DNA of 6,071 bases from F23-B02 sp963590435. GTDB lineage: Bacteria > Bacillota > Clostridia > Oscillospirales > Oscillospiraceae. The notes beneath the pieces are model-generated. The model was not told where the DNA came from. It worked only from the letters and a program-made list of their open reading frames with translations, and ran no database searches. Both the position numbers and the translations under genes were made by a program. Location: positions 1 through 6,071 of the forward strand of contig CAVAPG010000102.1 of NCBI GenBank assembly GCA_963590435.1, given 5' to 3'. Below are positions 5,121 to 6,071 of this stretch, one piece after another (position 1 is the first letter of the stretch; each line of letters begins with the position of its first letter).

Positions 5121-6071
5121 TGGATACAAAAGCATTAAGACAGAAAATCCTTGACCTTGCGATCAGGGGCAAGCTCGTTCCGCAAGACCCGAATGATGAG
5201 CCTGCTTCTGTGCTGTTAGAGCGTATCAGAGCCGAAAAACAGCAGATGGTCAAGGACGGCAAGCTGAAAGCTAAGGATATAAAGAACGATACTGTTATAT
5301 TCCTCGGTGATGATAATTTGCATTATGAGAAGTTCCCTGACGGCACGGTGAAGTGCATCGAAGATGAGATACCGTTTGAGTTGCCGGAGGGGTGGGAATG
5401 GACGAGATTACAGGCTATATGCGAACCAATTACCGACGGTACTCATAAAACTCCGACATACAGCGATGAAGGTTTCATATTCCTATCTTCAAAAAATGTC
5501 ACCTCTGGACATATTGATTGGGATAATATAATGTATATTCCTGAATCTCTCCATAATGAACTATACGCAAGATTAGCACCACAAAAGAATGACATTCTTC
5601 TTGCTAAAAATGGAACAACAGGTGTGGCTGCAATAGTTGATAGAGATTGCATATTCGACATCTATGTTAGCTTGGCTTTACTTAGAATCATAGGATACAT
5701 AATATCCCCTGAATATTTGCTTTCAACAATAGCAAGTTCAACCATACAAAACTATTTCAATTCATCTCTTAAAGGAATAGGCGTTCCTAATCTTCATTTG
5801 GAACACATTCGTACAACCCTGATTCCTGTTGCTCCGATTAACGAGCAGTATCGAATAGCAACTAAATTGGAGCAACTTCTTTCTTTTGCAGACAATATCG
5901 AAACCGACAAAACAGACCTCCAAACCACTATACAGCTCACCAAATCCAAAATCCTTGACCTCGCTATCAGGGGTAAGCTCGTTCCGCAGAATTCCGATGA
6001 TGAACCTGCAAGCGTACTCCTTGAACGTATCAGAGCCGAGAAAGAAGAACTTATCAAACAGGGTAAAATCA
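5120..6071 (+). CDS. hsdS: Type I specificity subunit HsdS, 3' end beyond the window
   Basis: DNA-recognition subunit that positions HsdM and HsdR on a bipartite site. ATG 5120 shares one base with the hsdM stop (TAATG), and GAGGT (5106-5110) lies 9 nt upstream. The frame stays open for 317 codons to the window edge. Visible order: conserved helical segment KILDLAIRGKLVPQ..DEPASVLLERIRAEK (9-40); linker with FLGDDNLHYEKFPDG (61-75); LPEGWEW (88-94), the usual entry to a target-recognition domain; TRD1 (about 95-240) with ITDGTHKTP, FLSSKNV and KNDILLAKNGTTG, ending in GVPNLHLEHI and PVAPINEQYRI; central conserved helices (about 243-317) with a second copy of the KILDLAIRGKLVPQ segment (277-308). 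A second TRD probably follows outside the window. A half-length, single-TRD protein that dimerises cannot be excluded. TRD1 DNA is clearly more AT-rich than its flanks. The recognised sequence cannot be told from this. Confidence 0.93.
   Translation, partial: MDTKALRQKILDLAIRGKLVPQDPNDEPASVLLERIRAEKQQMVKDGKLKAKDIKNDTVIFLGDDNLHYEKFPDGTVKCIEDEIPFELPEGWEWTRLQAICEPITDGTHKTPTYSDEGFIFLSSKNVTSGHIDWDNIMYIPESLHNELYARLAPQKNDILLAKNGTTGVAAIVDRDCIFDIYVSLALLRIIGYIISPEYLLSTIASSTIQNYFNSSLKGIGVPNLHLEHIRTTLIPVAPINEQYRIATKLEQLLSFADNIETDKTDLQTTIQLTKSKILDLAIRGKLVPQNSDDEPASVLLERIRAEKEELIKQGKI
5144..5266 (+). repeat. hsdS: hsdS internal repeat, copy 1 (N-terminal conserved segment)
   Basis: Encodes HsdS residues 9-49. 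By hand alignment it is identical to copy 2 (residues 277-317) at 32 of 41 amino acids. Over the first 96 bases 76 match, with exact DNA runs of about 14 bp, such as AAAATCCTTGACCT and CGTATCAGAGCCGA. The copies are in the same orientation and frame, 804 bp apart. Confidence 0.9.
5427..5840 (+). other. hsdS: HsdS target-recognition domain 1, AT-rich segment
   Basis: Encodes roughly HsdS residues 103-240, the domain that reads one half of the recognition sequence. Hand counts give 84 G+C in 240 bases (35%) for 5461-5700, against 62 in 120 (52%) for 5161-5280 within the same gene. The boundaries are approximate: they are set by the end of the LPEGWEW block and by the PVAPINEQ block. The composition step suggests the segment was acquired separately from its flanks. 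Confidence 0.7.
5948..6070 (+). repeat. hsdS: hsdS internal repeat, copy 2 (central conserved segment)
   Basis: Encodes HsdS residues 277-317 and pairs with copy 1 at 5144-5266. The window ends inside this repeat unit, so its full extent, and whether it continues like copy 1 into the FLGDDNLHYEK-type linker, cannot be seen. Confidence 0.9.

Noticed and set aside
5491..5496. A6 tract in hsdS TRD1 as a phase-variable slippage site
   Set aside because: Six A residues is short and common in AT-rich DNA. No longer simple repeat occurs in the gene, so slippage-based switching is not supported.
5443..6057. Reverse-strand open frames opposite hsdS
   Set aside because: They oppose an uninterrupted 317-codon + frame with clear HsdS signatures, and have no domains of their own.
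433..6071. A wholly new defence system
   Set aside because: All three genes fit Type I restriction-modification families with intact motifs. Novelty, if any, lies in regulation and domain details, not in system class.

Overview
The window holds a chromosomal-type block from what looks like a Gram-positive anaerobe, probably a Ruminococcus-like member of the Clostridia. That placement is an inference. It rests on strong purine-rich ribosome binding sites, a consensus extended -10 promoter, a TTG start at a gene junction, moderate GC content and the general look of the proteins. No gene here pins down the genus.

Layout, all on the + strand. Positions 1-239 are the 3' end of an XRE-family helix-turn-helix regulator whose start lies outside the window. 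A Rho-independent terminator (245-279) closes it. The intergenic stretch to 432 contains a perfect 14-bp palindrome (289-302), a near-consensus promoter (-35 at 338-343, 17-bp spacer, extended -10 at 358-366), and a long interrupted dyad (379-409) between the predicted transcription start and the ribosome binding site. Then come three tightly packed genes: hsdR (433-3693), hsdM (3690-5120, TTG start) and hsdS (5120 to the window end, open at its 3' end). hsdR/hsdM overlap by 4 nt and hsdM/hsdS by 1 nt, so the three are almost certainly one translationally coupled operon.

Together they encode a Type I restriction-modification system. HsdR and HsdM resemble the EcoKI (Type IA) branch along their length, including the HEPN-like (DUF4145) N-terminus of HsdR. 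HsdS supplies DNA specificity, HsdM methylates adenine at the recognised site, and HsdR translocates and cuts DNA that lacks the mark. All core catalytic motifs of HsdR and HsdM are present and the frames are unbroken, so the visible part appears functional.

The system class is known. The points worth a second look are the control region with its two dyads, the intact R-x4-H motif in the HEPN-like domain of HsdR, and the HsdS gene. In HsdS an AT-rich target-recognition segment sits between two in-frame copies of a conserved segment, a pattern that favours swapping of specificity domains. I saw no RNA gene, insertion sequence, CRISPR array or attachment site.
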